Source of the DNA: Diacronema lutheri
Lineage: Eukaryota; Haptophyta; Pavlovophyceae; Pavlovales; Pavlovaceae
Length of the DNA stretch: 64,000 nucleotides
Direction of reading: 5' to 3'
Assembly: GCA_019448385.1 (NCBI GenBank)
Contig: JAGTXO010000012.1
Span: 766,501-830,500, forward strand
In this document: positions 39,694 through 51,187 of the stretch, piece by piece
Layout of the letters: each line of letters starts with the position of its first letter
Position numbering within the stretch: position 1 is the first letter of the stretch
Position numbers and translations under genes: made by a program
The notes under the pieces: model-generated
What the model saw: the letters and a program-made list of their open reading frames with translations, nothing else
Told to the model about the DNA's origin: nothing
The model's database searches: none

Positions 39694-42600
39694 TCACGTC
39701 TGAACTTGTGGCGCAGGCGCAGGCCGTGCTGCGTTCGGCAGACCGAGCGGACGGATGACGGGCTGCGCGCTCCCAGCGTCAGCAACCGCGGTCGTGGCGA
39801 GCGCCGGCTTCACGACTGCCAACGGGACGGCCGACGCAGCCGACGCACGCGCGTCGCGCGCCGCACGCGTGCGCTTGCTCGCAAACGGCGTCGGCGACGG
39901 CTGCTGCGCGCGGCTGCCCGCCGCGACGGAGGTGGGTGTGCGACGGCGCACCTCGGAGGCCGCGCGCTTATCACTTGGCTGCTGCTCGCCGAGCGCCGAG
40001 GAGCCGCTTCGCAGCTGCTCGGAGCGCTTGTCGGCCGCGCTCCGCCGGCCGGCGCGCACGGGCACGTCGCGGCGGCGCTGCAGCAGTGCGCTTGCGACGG
40101 CCGTGCCGCGTTTGCGCCAATCCGTTGCTGCTGGCGCGGGGCGCGCGCCCGGCGTGCGCTCGCTGCCACCCGCCGTGGTGCGTTTTGCAGCGCCGCTGCC
40201 CGTCGCGTGCTCCCTGCGCATGCGGCGCAACTGGTCGACGATCGCCGGGAACGATGGCCGCTTTGTGGGATCAGCGTCCCAGCAGCTGCGCACGAGCTTT
40301 GCGACCGCGGGCGGAGTGGTCGGCGGCAGCTCGGGGCGCTTGTTCCGGTAGACTGTGGCGAAGGCGATCTGCATCGCGTCCATCCCGGCGAAGGGCTTCT
40401 CCCCGGACGCGCACTCCGCGAGTAGGATCGCGTACGAGTAGACGTCAACTTTGTGGTCGTAGCTTGACGCCTTGAAGACTTCGGGCGCCGTCCAGCCGGG
40501 CGTGCCGATCTGACCCGTCATCGACGCGATATCGGTCTGCTCGCCGGCAGTACGAGCCGCCGTCGCGGCGGGACGGCGCGCGCGAGAGCGTTGGCCGGAT
40601 GCGCGCGACATCGGCTGTCGGGCCGCGTGTGGGGCGGAGGCGCGGCGCGGCGCTGCGCTGCGCTGCGTGGAGCGCGGCGCGAGGGCGCATGCGACGCGAG
40701 GGCGCGCTCCGCCGCGGGCTGCCTCGCCTGGAAGAAGCGGCTGAGCCCAAAGTCTGCGATCTTTGCGGTCCACTGCTCGTCGACGAGAATGTTCTGCGAC
40801 TTGAGGTCGCGGTGGACGATTTGCGGCTTGCACTCATGCAAATAGCGCACGCCGTGCGCGACATCGGAAGCGATTCTTAGGAGCCACTCGTGGTCTGGCC
40901 GAATGCCCACCTTGTGCAAGATGTCGTGCATGGAGCCGCGCGCCATGTACTCCGTCAGCACGCACAGGTTGGGCTGCTCGGTGACCGCGCCAATGAAGGA
41001 GACCACGTTGCGGTGCCTGCGCGCGCGAGTGGCGGCGACGGCGGCACCGCGCGGCGCGGCCGGCGCGACGAGCGGGGACCAAACGATGGTCGGTCGGCGA
41101 CACGGTGGCTCAGCGCGCGTGCGGCCGTCGGGCGCGCGGCGCGAGCGGCACTACCTGACCCTCGAGATGATCGCGAGCTCCTTTGCAAACTTGTCCATCG
41201 TCTCCGAGTCCATCTGCTGGTACTTGAGCTTCTTGATCGCAACGACGCTGCCCGCGCACTCCCCCCTGTACACGATGGAGAAGGCACCCTCGCCAAGGAC
41301 CTCATGCACCGCGAGCTGCGAGAAGGAGACACGCTGCGTTGTGTCCGCCGCGTCGGTCGTGCACAGCAGCGGGCTCGACCACGCGCCCACGTGGCCGCTC
41401 GCGAGCGCGCGCACGCGAAAGCGGTAGACGCATGCCGGCTGCAGTCCGCTCGCCTCAAAGGCATTGGCCTCGCCGCAGTAGATCGTCGTCCAGCCCTCCT
41501 CCAGCGCGTCGGGGCTGTGCGCACCGTCCATACGCTGCGCATCCATCGGCGCGGCCGGCTGCTCGCGCCCGTCGGCGCTGCGCGCGTCGTCGTCGTCGTC
41601 CGAGACGATGGCCGCGGCCGAGGGGCGCGCGCGCGCGCCGGCCGCGCCGAGCGCGCCGACGGGCAGCGAGCGCGAGAGCACGGGTGCACCCGGCGCGCTG
41701 TCCGCCTCGCCAGCCGCTGCGCTCGCTACGTCGCCTTCACTCACCTCGAGCTCCGAGTCAGAGGAGACCTCGCGCGCAGGCTCGTCGTCCGCGCTCGAGA
41801 AGCTCGCGCGCCGGCCACGCACCGAGCCATGCGCACGAGGCACCTTTGGCGAGCGCGTCGCGCTCGAGCGCGCGCAGCCAGCGCGCGTCGCCGCGACCGC
41901 GCGCGCTGCCGGCCGCGCCGCGACGGCGGCTCGGCCTCCGTCTGCCGCGTCAGCCTCCTCCTCGATCTCCTCGCCAATCTCGTCGCCCTCGTCTGCGCCT
42001 GCCCCCGTCGCGTCGGCTGTCGGCGCCGCGCCGCCCGCGCACGCGGACGGCGGAGCGGGCGCGGCGCGCAGCAGCGCGGCGGGCACGTACGGCGCGCGCG
42101 CGAGCGCGCCGGGCAGCAGGCCGGCAAACGAGCCGCCGTCGACGCTCTCGCCCGGCAGCGCGGCGCCGTCGGCCACGCCAACCCCGTCCCGCTGGTTGAG
42201 GAAAGTGCCGTCCGAAGCGGCGTGTATCCGCCTCGCCCTGTCCATCTGCACGTCCCACGCGACGCTGGCGCGCGCGGACGCCGCCTCGCCGTGCGCGCGC
42301 GCGGGCGCGGCGCCCGCGGCGTCCGAGTCGGCGTCGGACCATTCCGAGTAGAGTGTCTCGTCCGACCGGCGATCGGACGCGCCGCGTCTGCTGCGGCCCC
42401 ACCGTAGCCCGATCGTCGTCGACGTCTTGGCCGCGACGACGGGCGTGCACGCCAACGGCGGCAGCTCCGTGCCGACGGTCAGCACGCGTAGCGCGACGCT
42501 CCACGCGCCCGCGCCCACCCGGTTGCTCGCGCGCGCGCGCAGCTCGTACGCGCCGCCCGGCCTGAGCCCCTCCTCGATCAGCGCGCTCTCGACCGCCGAG

Positions 42601-45600
42601 CCGTAGCGCAAGAGCAACGACGGCAGCGGCGGCGCCGTCGCCGTCGCGCAGCCCGCCGACGGCGCGCGCGCGGTGCCGTCGGGCGGCTCGAGCGGCGCGA
42701 TCTCGAGCTCGTAGTGCACGATCGGCGAGCCGTTCGCAGCGGGCGCATCCCACCGTACCGAGAGCGAGCTCTCCGACACGTCGAGCACGCTCGGCGCGCC
42801 CATCTGCGCGGGCGGCGCGGCGGCCGTCACAAAGGTCGCGCGCGCCGACCAGCCGCCCAGCCCGACCGCGTTGGCCGCGCTCACGCGCGCCGTGTACGAG
42901 AGCCCCGGCCGCAACCCGCTCACCCGGCCGCATGGCGGCGGCGCGGGCGCGCTGCCGTCGGCGGGCGCGTGCGGCGCGCGGATTGTCAGGTCTGCGATGA
43001 TGACGCCCTCGGCGTGCAGCCCGGATGACGAGGTCGCGCCGACGGCGCCGCATGCGCACAGCGCCGAATCAGACGCGCTGCCACCCACGCCCAAGCCAAC
43101 TCCCACGCCCGCGCCCGCGCGCGGTAGCAGCCGGACCTGCAGCTGGTACGAGACGATCGGCTGCCCGCCGTCGGCGGGCGCGCGCCACTCGACGAGCGCA
43201 TGCTCGCACCCGATCTCGCGCACGTGCGGCGGCAGCGGCTCGGCGGGGCGCGCGGCGTCGGTCGCTGCGAGCGTCGGCTCGCTCCACGGCGACGAGATCG
43301 GCGCGAGCCCGCCGTGTGCGCCCGCCGCCGAGACGACGACGCGCAGCCGAAAGGCGAATGCGCGCGCGGGCTCGAGCAGCGCCACCTCGTGCCGTGTGCT
43401 CTCGCCGCTGTACACGACGGCGCCGCGCGCGCCCAGAGGCGAGTGCGCCGCGAGCAGCTCGGCGCGGCGCGCGAGCAGTTCTGCCGCGCTGCCCAGTTCC
43501 GTCATGTGCAGCACGTAGTGGCGCAGTCGGAAGCCATCGATCTGAGCGGGCGGCCATGAGAGGCTGATTGCGCTCTCGCGCGCGGACGCGACGGCGGGCG
43601 GCGAGGGCGCGGTCGGCGCGGCGCGCGCCGTGCGCGCGACGAGCGGCGCCGACCAGCCGCTGATCCCGCCCGCGCCGACGAGCGCCGCGCGCAGCCGGTA
43701 CGTGCGGCCGGGCTCGAGGCCGTCGAGCGTGATCGGCCAGCCGCCGGGCGCGCCGTCGTACGGCCGGCCCGCGACGCCGAGCGGCCGGCTCAGCTCGAGC
43801 GCGCCGAGCCCGCCGAGCGCGCCGCCGTCGGCGTCAGCGTGGCCGTCCGCCATGCTGGCCGGCAGCGCGCACAGCTCGAGGCGGCACGCGCTCAGCGCGC
43901 CGCAGTCGTTGCGCACGCCGCCGCTCAGCGCGAGCTCGAGCGCGGTGCCGAGCGGCGCGTGCGCGGGCGGCGCGCTGAGCGCAAGGCTCGGCGCGTCGGG
44001 TGGCTCCGCGCGCGTCTCCGCGTGCAAGTAGGTCCACTCGCCCCACTCAATTCGGTTGGGCGACCAGCGCGAGACGACCGGCGTTCCTCCGCGCGCGCGG
44101 AGCCGCACGCCCTCGCCCGGAGCGAGTCCGGACAGCGTGTGCCGTTGCGCGCTGCCGCGGTACACACTCACGTACTGCCCGTCGAGCACCGAGCGCGGTC
44201 GGCTGCCGTCGGGCGCAAGCGGGCTCTCCGCCGTGCCGCCGCCGCCGTGCGCGTGGCTCGGCTGCGCAGCTTGGGGCGAGACGGCCTGCATCTCCAGCTC
44301 GAAGGCGGTCACCGGCCAGGCCACATCCGCGCACGGCTCGAAGCGGACGTGCAGCGCGCGCGCCTCAACCGATTCGCACCAAAGGCTTATGCACGCGCGC
44401 TGCGTTTGCGCGCCCGGCGCGTGCGGTTGCCTGCGCGCCTCGTCGAAGCGCGCGCTGCGCGGGCTGTGCGCGCGGCTGTCGGCGACGGAGGCGGAGAGCG
44501 AGAGCGAGCTGCCCTCCGCCTCCGCGGCGCGCAGCTGCGCGAGCTCCGCAGAGGCGGCGGGGCGCACCTCGCGCCCGCCGCCGGCCGCGTGCGCGCTCGA
44601 CGCGCCCGTCGACGGCCGCGTGAGCGGCTCGAGCGCCGGCGTCGCGGGCCGCGTGCCCTGCAGCGAGCGCGCCAGCAGAGCGGCCACTGGACGCCGCTGC
44701 TTTGTACCCGTCGCGGCATGCACGCCGAGCGCCGATGCGTTCGACGGCAGCTCGCCCGACGAGCCGGCCGCCTGCGAGGCGTCTGGCCAGCTCGCGCTCG
44801 CGTCGGGCGCGCTGTGCGTGAGAAGCGGGTGCGAGCCCAGCTGCGGCGTGCCCGCCGCGCCCTCGCCCTCCGTCGACGGCGCGCGGCCGGCCGTCGGCTC
44901 GGCCTCGTGTAGCACGTGCAGCACCTGCGCGTAGCCGTGGGCGTACATGGTGCTTGAGGGTAGCACGTCGGCCGCCGCGTCGAGCAGCGCGCCGCCCGGC
45001 CCACCGCCCTGCAGCCCCGCCGAGCCTCGCGAGCAGCGGCCGCGCTCGCGCCACTCGCGCGCCAGCTCACCGCCGCTGCGCGTGCGGCGATGCAGCGGCG
45101 CGCCGCGCTTGGCCGAGGAGATGGGCGTGAGCTTGGCGGGCGGCGTCACGGCGTGTGCGCGCGCGTCCGTCGCGCCCGAGTAGCACTGGGGGCCGCTCGT
45201 CGTCCTCGGCCGGCCGCCGAGCGGCGGCCGACCGCCGGCCGCGGCGCGCGCGTGCGCTGACGACACGCCGCCCGCTGCGCTCGCGCAGGTGTGTGGTCGG
45301 CCATGCTCGTGGGCAGGGCGGGCGCGCGCGCCCAAAGCTGCGCCCGACATGCGCGAGAGCGGTGACGATGGGGCCGGTAGACGCAGCTCAGCTGGCCGCT
45401 CAGCCGCGCGCTGCGAGGGCAAAGGCCGCGGAGCCGGCCAAGGCGCGCCGGCGCCGCCCGTGTCGCCGGGCGTCGGCTGCGGCTGCTGCGCGTCCAGTGC
45501 CTCGACGTCGAGCGCGTGCACCTCCGCGGATAGGTCGGGCACCGGCGCGCCCTGCATCCCCAGCAGCGTCGGGCTCGCGCTCTGCAGCGCCCAATGCTTG

Positions 45601-45986
45601 GCCGCAGCGAACCTTGCGGGCGTCGGCTCGGCTGCGCGGAGCGCGCGCGCGCGCGCGCGTTCAAGGCGGAGTGGCGGACGCGTTCGGCGCGCGGGCCGGC
45701 GGGAGGGGCGGGCAAAATGAGAGCATCCAAACGCGCGTGCGCACGCCACGCGTCGCGCGCCGACCGCACAGCTGTGCGCAGCAGCGCCGCGGAGCGCGCG
45801 CGCACCCGTCGGCGTCGCGACGGGCACGTCATCGCTCGGCGCACCGGCCGTCTCCGCCTCATCCCCCCCGTCACCGTCGTCCACGCCCAACGGCTGTCCG
45901 CCCGTCTCGAAGGCGTACCGCGCCGCGCCCGCCTCCGGCACATCGAGCACCTGCCGCCGAGGGCGGGCGCTCGCGCCGCAGCCCAT
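39694..45986 (-). CDS. TKL protein kinase with six fibronectin-III domains and MGCG N terminus
   Basis: Four exons (45806-45986, 41155-45631, 40728-41016, 39694-40536) encode about 1,929 residues; introns 45632-45805, 41017-41154 and 40537-40727 keep frame. The N terminus MGCGAS fits N-myristoylation plus palmitoylation. After a disordered region come six FN3 domains (about 470-1475): conserved pieces include LSVRWDAPAANGSPIVHYEL, YTARVSAANAVGLGGWSA and YRFRVRALASGHVGAWSS. The sixth is split by about 250 low-complexity residues. The kinase domain (about 1488-1760) has GEGAFSIVYRG, VAIKKL, YLHECKPQIVHRDLKSQN, ADFGLSRF and GWTAPEVF, so it should be active. No membrane segment is seen. FN3 repeats with a TKL kinase, lipid-anchored on the cytosolic face, suggest a scaffolded signalling kinase; partners are unknown. 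Intron 3 uses a GC donor. Confidence 0.82.
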
Positions 45987-46043
45987 GCGCGGCCCCTCCT
46001 GGCGGCCCCCTCCTCGGCCCCCTCCTCGAGGGCCGTTGATCTC

Positions 46044-46068
46044 GGCCCCCTCTTGACAAGAGGGGGCC
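46044..46068. promoter_or_regulatory. 25-bp near-perfect palindrome upstream of the TKL kinase gene
   Basis: Arms GGCCCCCTCTTG and CAAGAGGGGGCC are separated by one base. It sits about 58 bp upstream of the kinase start at 45986. CTTGTCAAG, the exact inverse of the palindrome centre, recurs at about 46077-46085, and GGCCCCCTCCTC occurs twice just downstream at 46005-46030. Confidence 0.5.
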
Positions 46069-46188
46069 CTCGATCTCTTGTCAAGGGCCGTCCACCAAGT
46101 CACCACTCAAGCATTAAAGAGTCAAGACGGGCACGGCGGCACGGCGGCGGCCCGCGGCATGTGCTACTGCTGCGCGCAGTGCGCAGTC

Positions 46189-47370
46189 TCAGAACTCGTC
46201 GTCCATGCCCACGCCAATCAGCACGCGCCCGCCGCTGCCGAGCTGTGCGACCGCGGCGGGCGCCGCGCCGTCGCGCGCCTGAGGCGCCAGCATCGACTCG
46301 GCGAGCTTCACCTCCTCCCCCGGCTTGAACGCGGGCATGCCGCGGTACGGGCATCCCTCGCAGCGGAACGCATCGCCGAGCCCGCAGCTGCCGCAGCTCG
46401 ACTTTGGCGGCGGCGCCTGGTTCGCCTGCGCCTCCTCCATCTCCTTGAGGCCGCACGAGCAGTTTGCGCACGCCTTCTTGCGCGTCTGCGGCGTGCAGCC
46501 GTCGGGCGCGGATTTGGGCGGCAGCGCGGCACTTTCCGAGCCGAGCAGCTCGTCCTCGTCCATCAGCTCGGCCACGTCGCCAGTCTCGCCGCCCGCCGCC
46601 GCCTGCGCGAGCGCGCGCGCGCGCGCGCGCGCGCGTCGCAGCGCAGCCGGCTCAGCGGCGATGCGCGCGCGCGAGCAGAGCGCGCGGCGGCGGGAGCCGA
46701 GGGGCGCGTGAGATCCCTGGCGCGCGCGCACCTGCGCCCACGCCACAGCAACGTCCGCGACGGCCGGCTGCGGCTGCGTCGCCGGCACGGGCTTGCGCGA
46801 GCGGAGAGAAAAGGCGGCGCCTGCGCTGTACGGCGGCTTGCTCGCGCCGACGGACAGCACGCGCGCCGACGTGCGCGCGAGCGCGAGGATGGCGGAGAGC
46901 GCGTCGGACGCCTCGCCGCTCGCCCCTCCTGGGTGCGCGCGCATCGCCGAGAGCGCCGGGTAGAGCGCGCACACGAGGTCGTGCAGCCGCTCCGAGTCGG
47001 CCAGCGGCTCGCCGGCCGGCCGCTCGGCCGCGGGGCTGGCGAAGCCGGCGTAGAGTGCGAGCTTGGTCAGTTGCTCGGTGGTCTGGAACTTGCCCAATGC
47101 GGCCGGCGCGCCGTCCTCGCATGCGCCCAGCTCGTGGAAGATACACGACCCGCCGGGCGCGAGCACGCGGAGCGCCTCCGCGGCGAGCGCGGGGCGCGCC
47201 GCGCCGCCGAGCACGACGACGCGCCGGACGCTCGCGTCGGGGATTGAGGTGGTACTCTCGCGCGCCACCGCGCACCCCGCGCCGAGGGCCCACGTTGCGC
47301 GCAGCGCGCCGTCCTCGCGTGCCGCCGGCAGGGCGGGCGCGATGAGCAGTTCTGCCTTGGCGGTCGCCAT
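46189..47370 (-). CDS. CIAPIN1: Anamorsin/CIAPIN1/Dre2 Fe-S cluster assembly protein
   Basis: Two exons (46732-47370, 46189-46602), 350 residues. The N-terminal half is the methyltransferase-like fold typical of the family, with [20 protein letters not shown] and [14 protein letters not shown]. The linker contains [12 protein letters not shown]. The C-terminal CIAPIN1 domain has both cluster motifs: Cx8Cx2CxC as [15 protein letters not shown], and the twin Cx2C as [15 protein letters not shown]. It closes with [16 protein letters not shown]. Dre2 receives electrons from Tah18/NDOR1 for cytosolic Fe-S protein assembly. The intron 46603-46731 is a GTGCGC intron rich in CG alternation. The start at 47370 ([14 protein letters not shown]) is chosen over 47409 because only 47 bp then separate it from the divergent PDI start. 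Confidence 0.94.
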   Translation of the reverse strand: MATAKAELLIAPALPAAREDGALRATWALGAGCAVARESTTSIPDASVRRVVVLGGAARPALAAEALRVLAPGGSCIFHELGACEDGAPAALGKFQTTEQLTKLALYAGFASPAAERPAGEPLADSERLHDLVCALYPALSAMRAHPGGASGEASDALSAILALARTSARVLSVGASKPPYSAGAAFSLRSRKPVPATQPQPAVADVAVAWAQVRARQGSHAPLGSRRRALCSRARIAAEPAALRRARARARALAQAAAGGETGDVAELMDEDELLGSESAALPPKSAPDGCTPQTRKKACANCSCGLKEMEEAQANQAPPPKSSCGSCGLGDAFRCEGCPYRGMPAFKPGEEVKLAESMLAPQARDGAAPAAVAQLGSGGRVLIGVGMDDEF

Positions 47371-47417
47371 GCCCTCCAGATTTGACCGCTGACGTGTCGG
47401 AGAGCGCACGGTCGGTC
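47371..47417. promoter_or_regulatory. 47-bp divergent gap between CIAPIN1 and PDI
   Basis: Start codons at 47370 (-) and 47418 (+). No TATA box is visible. Confidence 0.45.
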
Positions 47418-49305
47418 ATGCGCGGGTTCCGGCTCCTCACGTTGGCGCTGCTCGCGTTGCTCGCCGTGAACCAGCTGGCGTGGGCGCAGGATGAGGACGA
47501 CATGGACATGGACGGCGCGGAGGGTGGCGACGAGGACTACGACGGCGACGAGGGCTACGGCGGCGGCGGCGATGGCTACGACGACGAGGACTACTCGGGT
47601 GACGGCGAGGACGGCGAGGGCGGCGGCGGGTCGGCAGAGATCAAAGAGCTCACGACCGTCGAGGAGGTGCGCGCCGAGCCGAGCTTGCATGCATTACGCG
47701 CGCTCACCATGCCTCGTGCTGGCGCACCGCTCGCAAATGGCGCGCCGCGCTTGCGCGCGCGTGCGCCCTGTTCTCGTGCGCGCGCTCGAGATGCCGCGCT
47801 CTCGCCGTGCGCACACACCCCTTTCAACCCGCCACCCACCCCACCCATCCCCCACGCTTCCGCTGGCTCACCCGATCCCTTCGCCCGCTCGCGCCCAACT
47901 CGCTCGGCTGCCCGCGCAGTTCGACGCGTTCCTCAACGACGAAGACGCGAGCGTCGTCGGCTTTTTTGCCGAGGAGGGCTCGGCACTCGACGACTTTAAG
48001 GCGACCGCGCAGGGCATGCAGGTGCGCGTGCGCCGAGCAGCGAGCAGCAATCAACGCGCATGCAGCGCTGCTCGGCGCGACCGCCCGCTTCGCTGCCCTC
48101 TGCTCTGCGAGGCGCCGTCCGCCCCTCGCGCGCGGCCGCCGCACCCGCGCCGCCATGCGCAAACGCGCCGCCGCGACGGCGCGACCGCCGCTCGCAGTGG
48201 GACTACCGCTTTGCGTATACGACGTCTGCGGAGCTGCTGAGCGCGCACAAGTACAAGAGCGCGGCCGTCGTGTACAAGCCGCCGAGATTCGCGTCCGAGA
48301 AGGCGGAGAAGCTCAAGGCGCGCTACCCCGGCTCGGACTTCAAGAACAGCGATGCGCTCAAGATCTTCTTGCGCGAGAAGTCGCTCCCGCTCGTCGGCCA
48401 GCTCACGTGGAAGACCAAGGAGCGGTACAGCTCGTGCGGCCTGCCCCTTGTCAAGGTCTTCTTCGACGTTGACTACGAGCTCAACCCGAAGGGCTCGAAC
48501 TACTACGTGAACCGGGTGCGCAAGGTGGCCGAGGAGTACGTGGGCAAGCTCTCCTTTGCGATCGCCGCCATCAAGGACTATTCGTACGAGGTGGGCATAC
48601 AACGCCACGGACGGCACAGCCGCGCGGCGCGCGCGCTCGCCTGTGCGGACAGCGCCGAGCGCACGGCGCGACGCCATCAGCCGCGCGCGCGCCGCCGCGC
48701 CGCCGCCGCCGCCGCGCCGTCCCGCCCCGTCCGCGCAGTCGAGCGATTACGGCCTGACGCTCGAGGAGGGGAAGAAGCAGGTGGGCGTGGGCATCGAGGA
48801 TGGAGACAAGCGGTACGGGATGGGCGAGGCCGAGTTCTCGCCCGCCAGCCTCAAGGCCTTTGTCGAGCAGTTCCTCAAGGGCGAGCTCACGCCGACCAAG
48901 GTGGTCGAGCCCTACTCGCCGCCGCCGCCGGGCGAGGACGACGAGGCGGGCGACGAGGGCGGCGGCGACGTGGACGAGTCGGGCGTGACGGTCGCCACCC
49001 CGGACAACTTTGAGCAGGTGGTTGAGCCGAGCAAGAACGTCATGCTCGAGTTCTACGCGCCGTGGTGCGGCCACTGCAAGATGCTCAAGCCCGAATATGC
49101 AAAGCTCGGCAAGGAGTTCGAGGGGGACGAATCGGTCGTGATCGCAAAGATGGACGCGGACGAGCACACGCCGCCCGCCGGGTGGGAGGTTCAGGGCTAC
49201 CCGACCATCTTCTTCCAGCCAAAGGGCGGCAAGCCGACGCCCTACGAGGGCGCGCGGAATGCAAAGGAGATGGCCGAGTACGTGCGCGCGCACAAGGTGG
49301 TGTGA
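47418..49305 (+). CDS. Protein disulfide isomerase with acidic N terminus and a single CGHC domain
   Basis: Four exons (47418-47666, 47920-48021, 48198-48590, 48739-49305), 436 residues. The signal peptide MRGFRLLTLALLALLAVNQ is followed by about 45 Asp/Glu/Gly/Tyr residues, suited to Ca2+ binding. Then come two redox-inactive thioredoxin-like domains (b: FLNDEDASVVGFFAEEGSAL; b': GLTLEEGKKQVGVGIED) and one active a' domain with EFYAPWCGHCKMLKPEY and the cis-Pro motif GYPTIFF. The usual N-terminal a domain with its own CGHC is missing, replaced by the acidic stretch. No KDEL/HDEL ends the protein (it ends RAHKVV), so ER retention by the usual signal is not evident. Role: oxidation and isomerisation of disulfides in the secretory pathway. 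Confidence 0.88.
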
Positions 49306-49338
49306 GACGGCCCTCCTTGAAAGAAAAATCGGCGGCAA

Positions 49339-51114
49339 TCACGGGCCGAAGCAGTGCACCTCCGTCCAGCGCTCGCCGGGCGGGAGGATCGGGTACGGCT
49401 GCAGCATGACGAGCTTGTGCACCCACCATGGCGCGGGCGGCAAAAGCGCCAGCTCGTCCGGCGCGCACGGCAGGTACGGGCCGGCAGGCGTCACGAGCAC
49501 CGTGCACGCGCTCGTGCCGGTGGCGCGGTCCTCGGAAAAGCGCACGGTCGGGCCGGCGGCGGTCTGGCGCCACACCTCGTCGCCGCGCATGCCGGGCAGG
49601 TGCTGGTAGCTCAGCCGAAAGCTCTCGTTGGCCGCGCGCGCCTCGAGCAGCAGCCGGCGCAGCTCGATGGCCGGCAGCGTGTACGGCACGGCGAGCGGCG
49701 CGCCGCGCAGCGCGGCAGCGCGCGTGTGGTCGGGCGGCGTCGCGCCGGGCCCGAGGATGCGCCGCTTCATCGCGTTGAACTGGCGACCCGAGTGCCCGAG
49801 CGCGCGCAGGAACTCGCGCGCGCGCGGGCTGATCAGCTCGGTGATCTCGGCAGGGTACATCGCGGTGATGTGCGCCGACGAGCTGCCGACGACGCGCACG
49901 AGACCGCCCGGCAGCAGGCGCGAGCCGAGCGCGAGGCCCGTGGGAAGGAGCAGGTGGTTCGAACCGGCGTGGATCTTGAGATTGGCGTACATGTTGGTCG
50001 ACTGCTGGTCCATCAGCCCCGTCAGCGGGCCGCACAGCGCGTACCCAACGGCGAGCAGCCGCACGAGCGCACCGCACGCGCACCAGCCGCGCGCATGCGC
50101 CGCGCATGGCGGCGCGCTCTCGCGCTCTGGCTCGGCGACGGCGGCGGCCGCGACGTGCGGCCGCCCGGCGAGCTGCAGCGCGCGCAATAGCACCACCGCC
50201 GCGAGCGCGTACGCCGGCACGAACCAGTCGACGTGCTCGGCGTGCAGGCCGATCTGCGTGGCGCACGCGAGCGCGCCGACGAGCGCCGCGCTGCGCACGA
50301 TGGCGGCGGCGCCGCTGAGCCAGAAGGCGGGCGAGAGCGCGTCGCGCGCGGCGAGCGCGGCGGGCAGCTCGAGCACGACGAAGAGGTACTTTGCCACCGT
50401 CAGGCTGAAGCCCGACGCGTTGTTGGGCGGCGGCGTGAGCGCGATGAGCGCGTGGAAGGCGAGCGCGACGCCAAGCGCGAGCCGGCGCGCGCCAACGCCC
50501 GACTGGAGGATGAGCGCGGGGATCGCGACCTCGACGGCGAGCGTGTTTACCGGCGCCGCGAGCCCGATCGCGAGCGCGAGCGGCGACGACGCGCCGAGCC
50601 AGCCGTGCGGCACGTACGCGGCGATGAGCTGGTAGAAGAAGATGGGTGCGCACGACGTCCTCGGCTCGAGGAAGGATGTGTTGAGCTTCCAGAAGAAGGC
50701 GCCAAAGTAGAAGCACGCGAGCTGGAAGCGCGCGATGCGCGCGAACCAGCCGAACGCGGCGTTGCGCTCGGCCGTCGGCAGGCCGCGCCACGCGCGCGCG
50801 CATGCCAGCAGGAGCGTCGTATCGAGGAGCAGCGACCAGACCTCGCTATCCCACTGCACGGGCCAGCGCTTGAGGCGCAGCGCGTTGCCGAGCGCCGTCG
50901 CGACGACGACCGTGAGCAGGCTCGGCCGGCACACGGCGAGCGCCGCGCACGCCCACAGCAGCTGCTCCTCCGCGCTCGCGAATGGCGCGCGCACGGCGCA
51001 CAGCGCGGCGTGCTGCACGAGCCACACGGTGCGGATGTAAAGCGCAAGGTGATCGGCGGCGCCCGCATCGGCGCCCAGCGAGCCGGACGCAAGCGTGCGC
51101 GACGAGGGCTGCAT
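49339..51114 (-). CDS. HTTM (vitamin K-dependent gamma-carboxylase-like) membrane protein
   Basis: A single exon of 591 codons from the ATG at 51114; an in-frame ATG at 51219 would overlap the divergent FKBP gene. The N-terminal two thirds carry several membrane helices with RFQLACFYFGAFFWKLNTSF near residue 130, the Lys-bearing helix signature of HTTM proteins, and ALAFHALIALTPPPNNASGF near 235. A large soluble C-terminal part follows, with a conserved look (YPAEITELISPRAREFLRAL). HTTM domains occur in gamma-glutamyl carboxylase and in many uncharacterised bacterial and algal proteins; the catalytic residues of true carboxylases were not identified here. The gene ends 34 bp from the convergent PDI stop. 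Confidence 0.6.
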   Translation of the reverse strand: MQPSSRTLASGSLGADAGAADHLALYIRTVWLVQHAALCAVRAPFASAEEQLLWACAALAVCRPSLLTVVVATALGNALRLKRWPVQWDSEVWSLLLDTTLLLACARAWRGLPTAERNAAFGWFARIARFQLACFYFGAFFWKLNTSFLEPRTSCAPIFFYQLIAAYVPHGWLGASSPLALAIGLAAPVNTLAVEVAIPALILQSGVGARRLALGVALAFHALIALTPPPNNASGFSLTVAKYLFVVLELPAALAARDALSPAFWLSGAAAIVRSAALVGALACATQIGLHAEHVDWFVPAYALAAVVLLRALQLAGRPHVAAAAVAEPERESAPPCAAHARGWCACGALVRLLAVGYALCGPLTGLMDQQSTNMYANLKIHAGSNHLLLPTGLALGSRLLPGGLVRVVGSSSAHITAMYPAEITELISPRAREFLRALGHSGRQFNAMKRRILGPGATPPDHTRAAALRGAPLAVPYTLPAIELRRLLLEARAANESFRLSYQHLPGMRGDEVWRQTAAGPTVRFSEDRATGTSACTVLVTPAGPYLPCAPDELALLPPAPWWVHKLVMLQPYPILPPGERWTEVHCFGP

Positions 51115-51187
51115 GAGCCGCAAGGTGGCGCCGCCGGTGGCGCGGAGCGGCCAAGCTCTTAAAAGGGCGCGCTCACAGTCAGTGATA
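51115..51187. promoter_or_regulatory. 73-bp divergent gap between HTTM and FKBP genes
   Basis: It contains CTCTTAAAAGGG near 51155, a weak AT-rich element in GC-rich surroundings. Confidence 0.4.
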
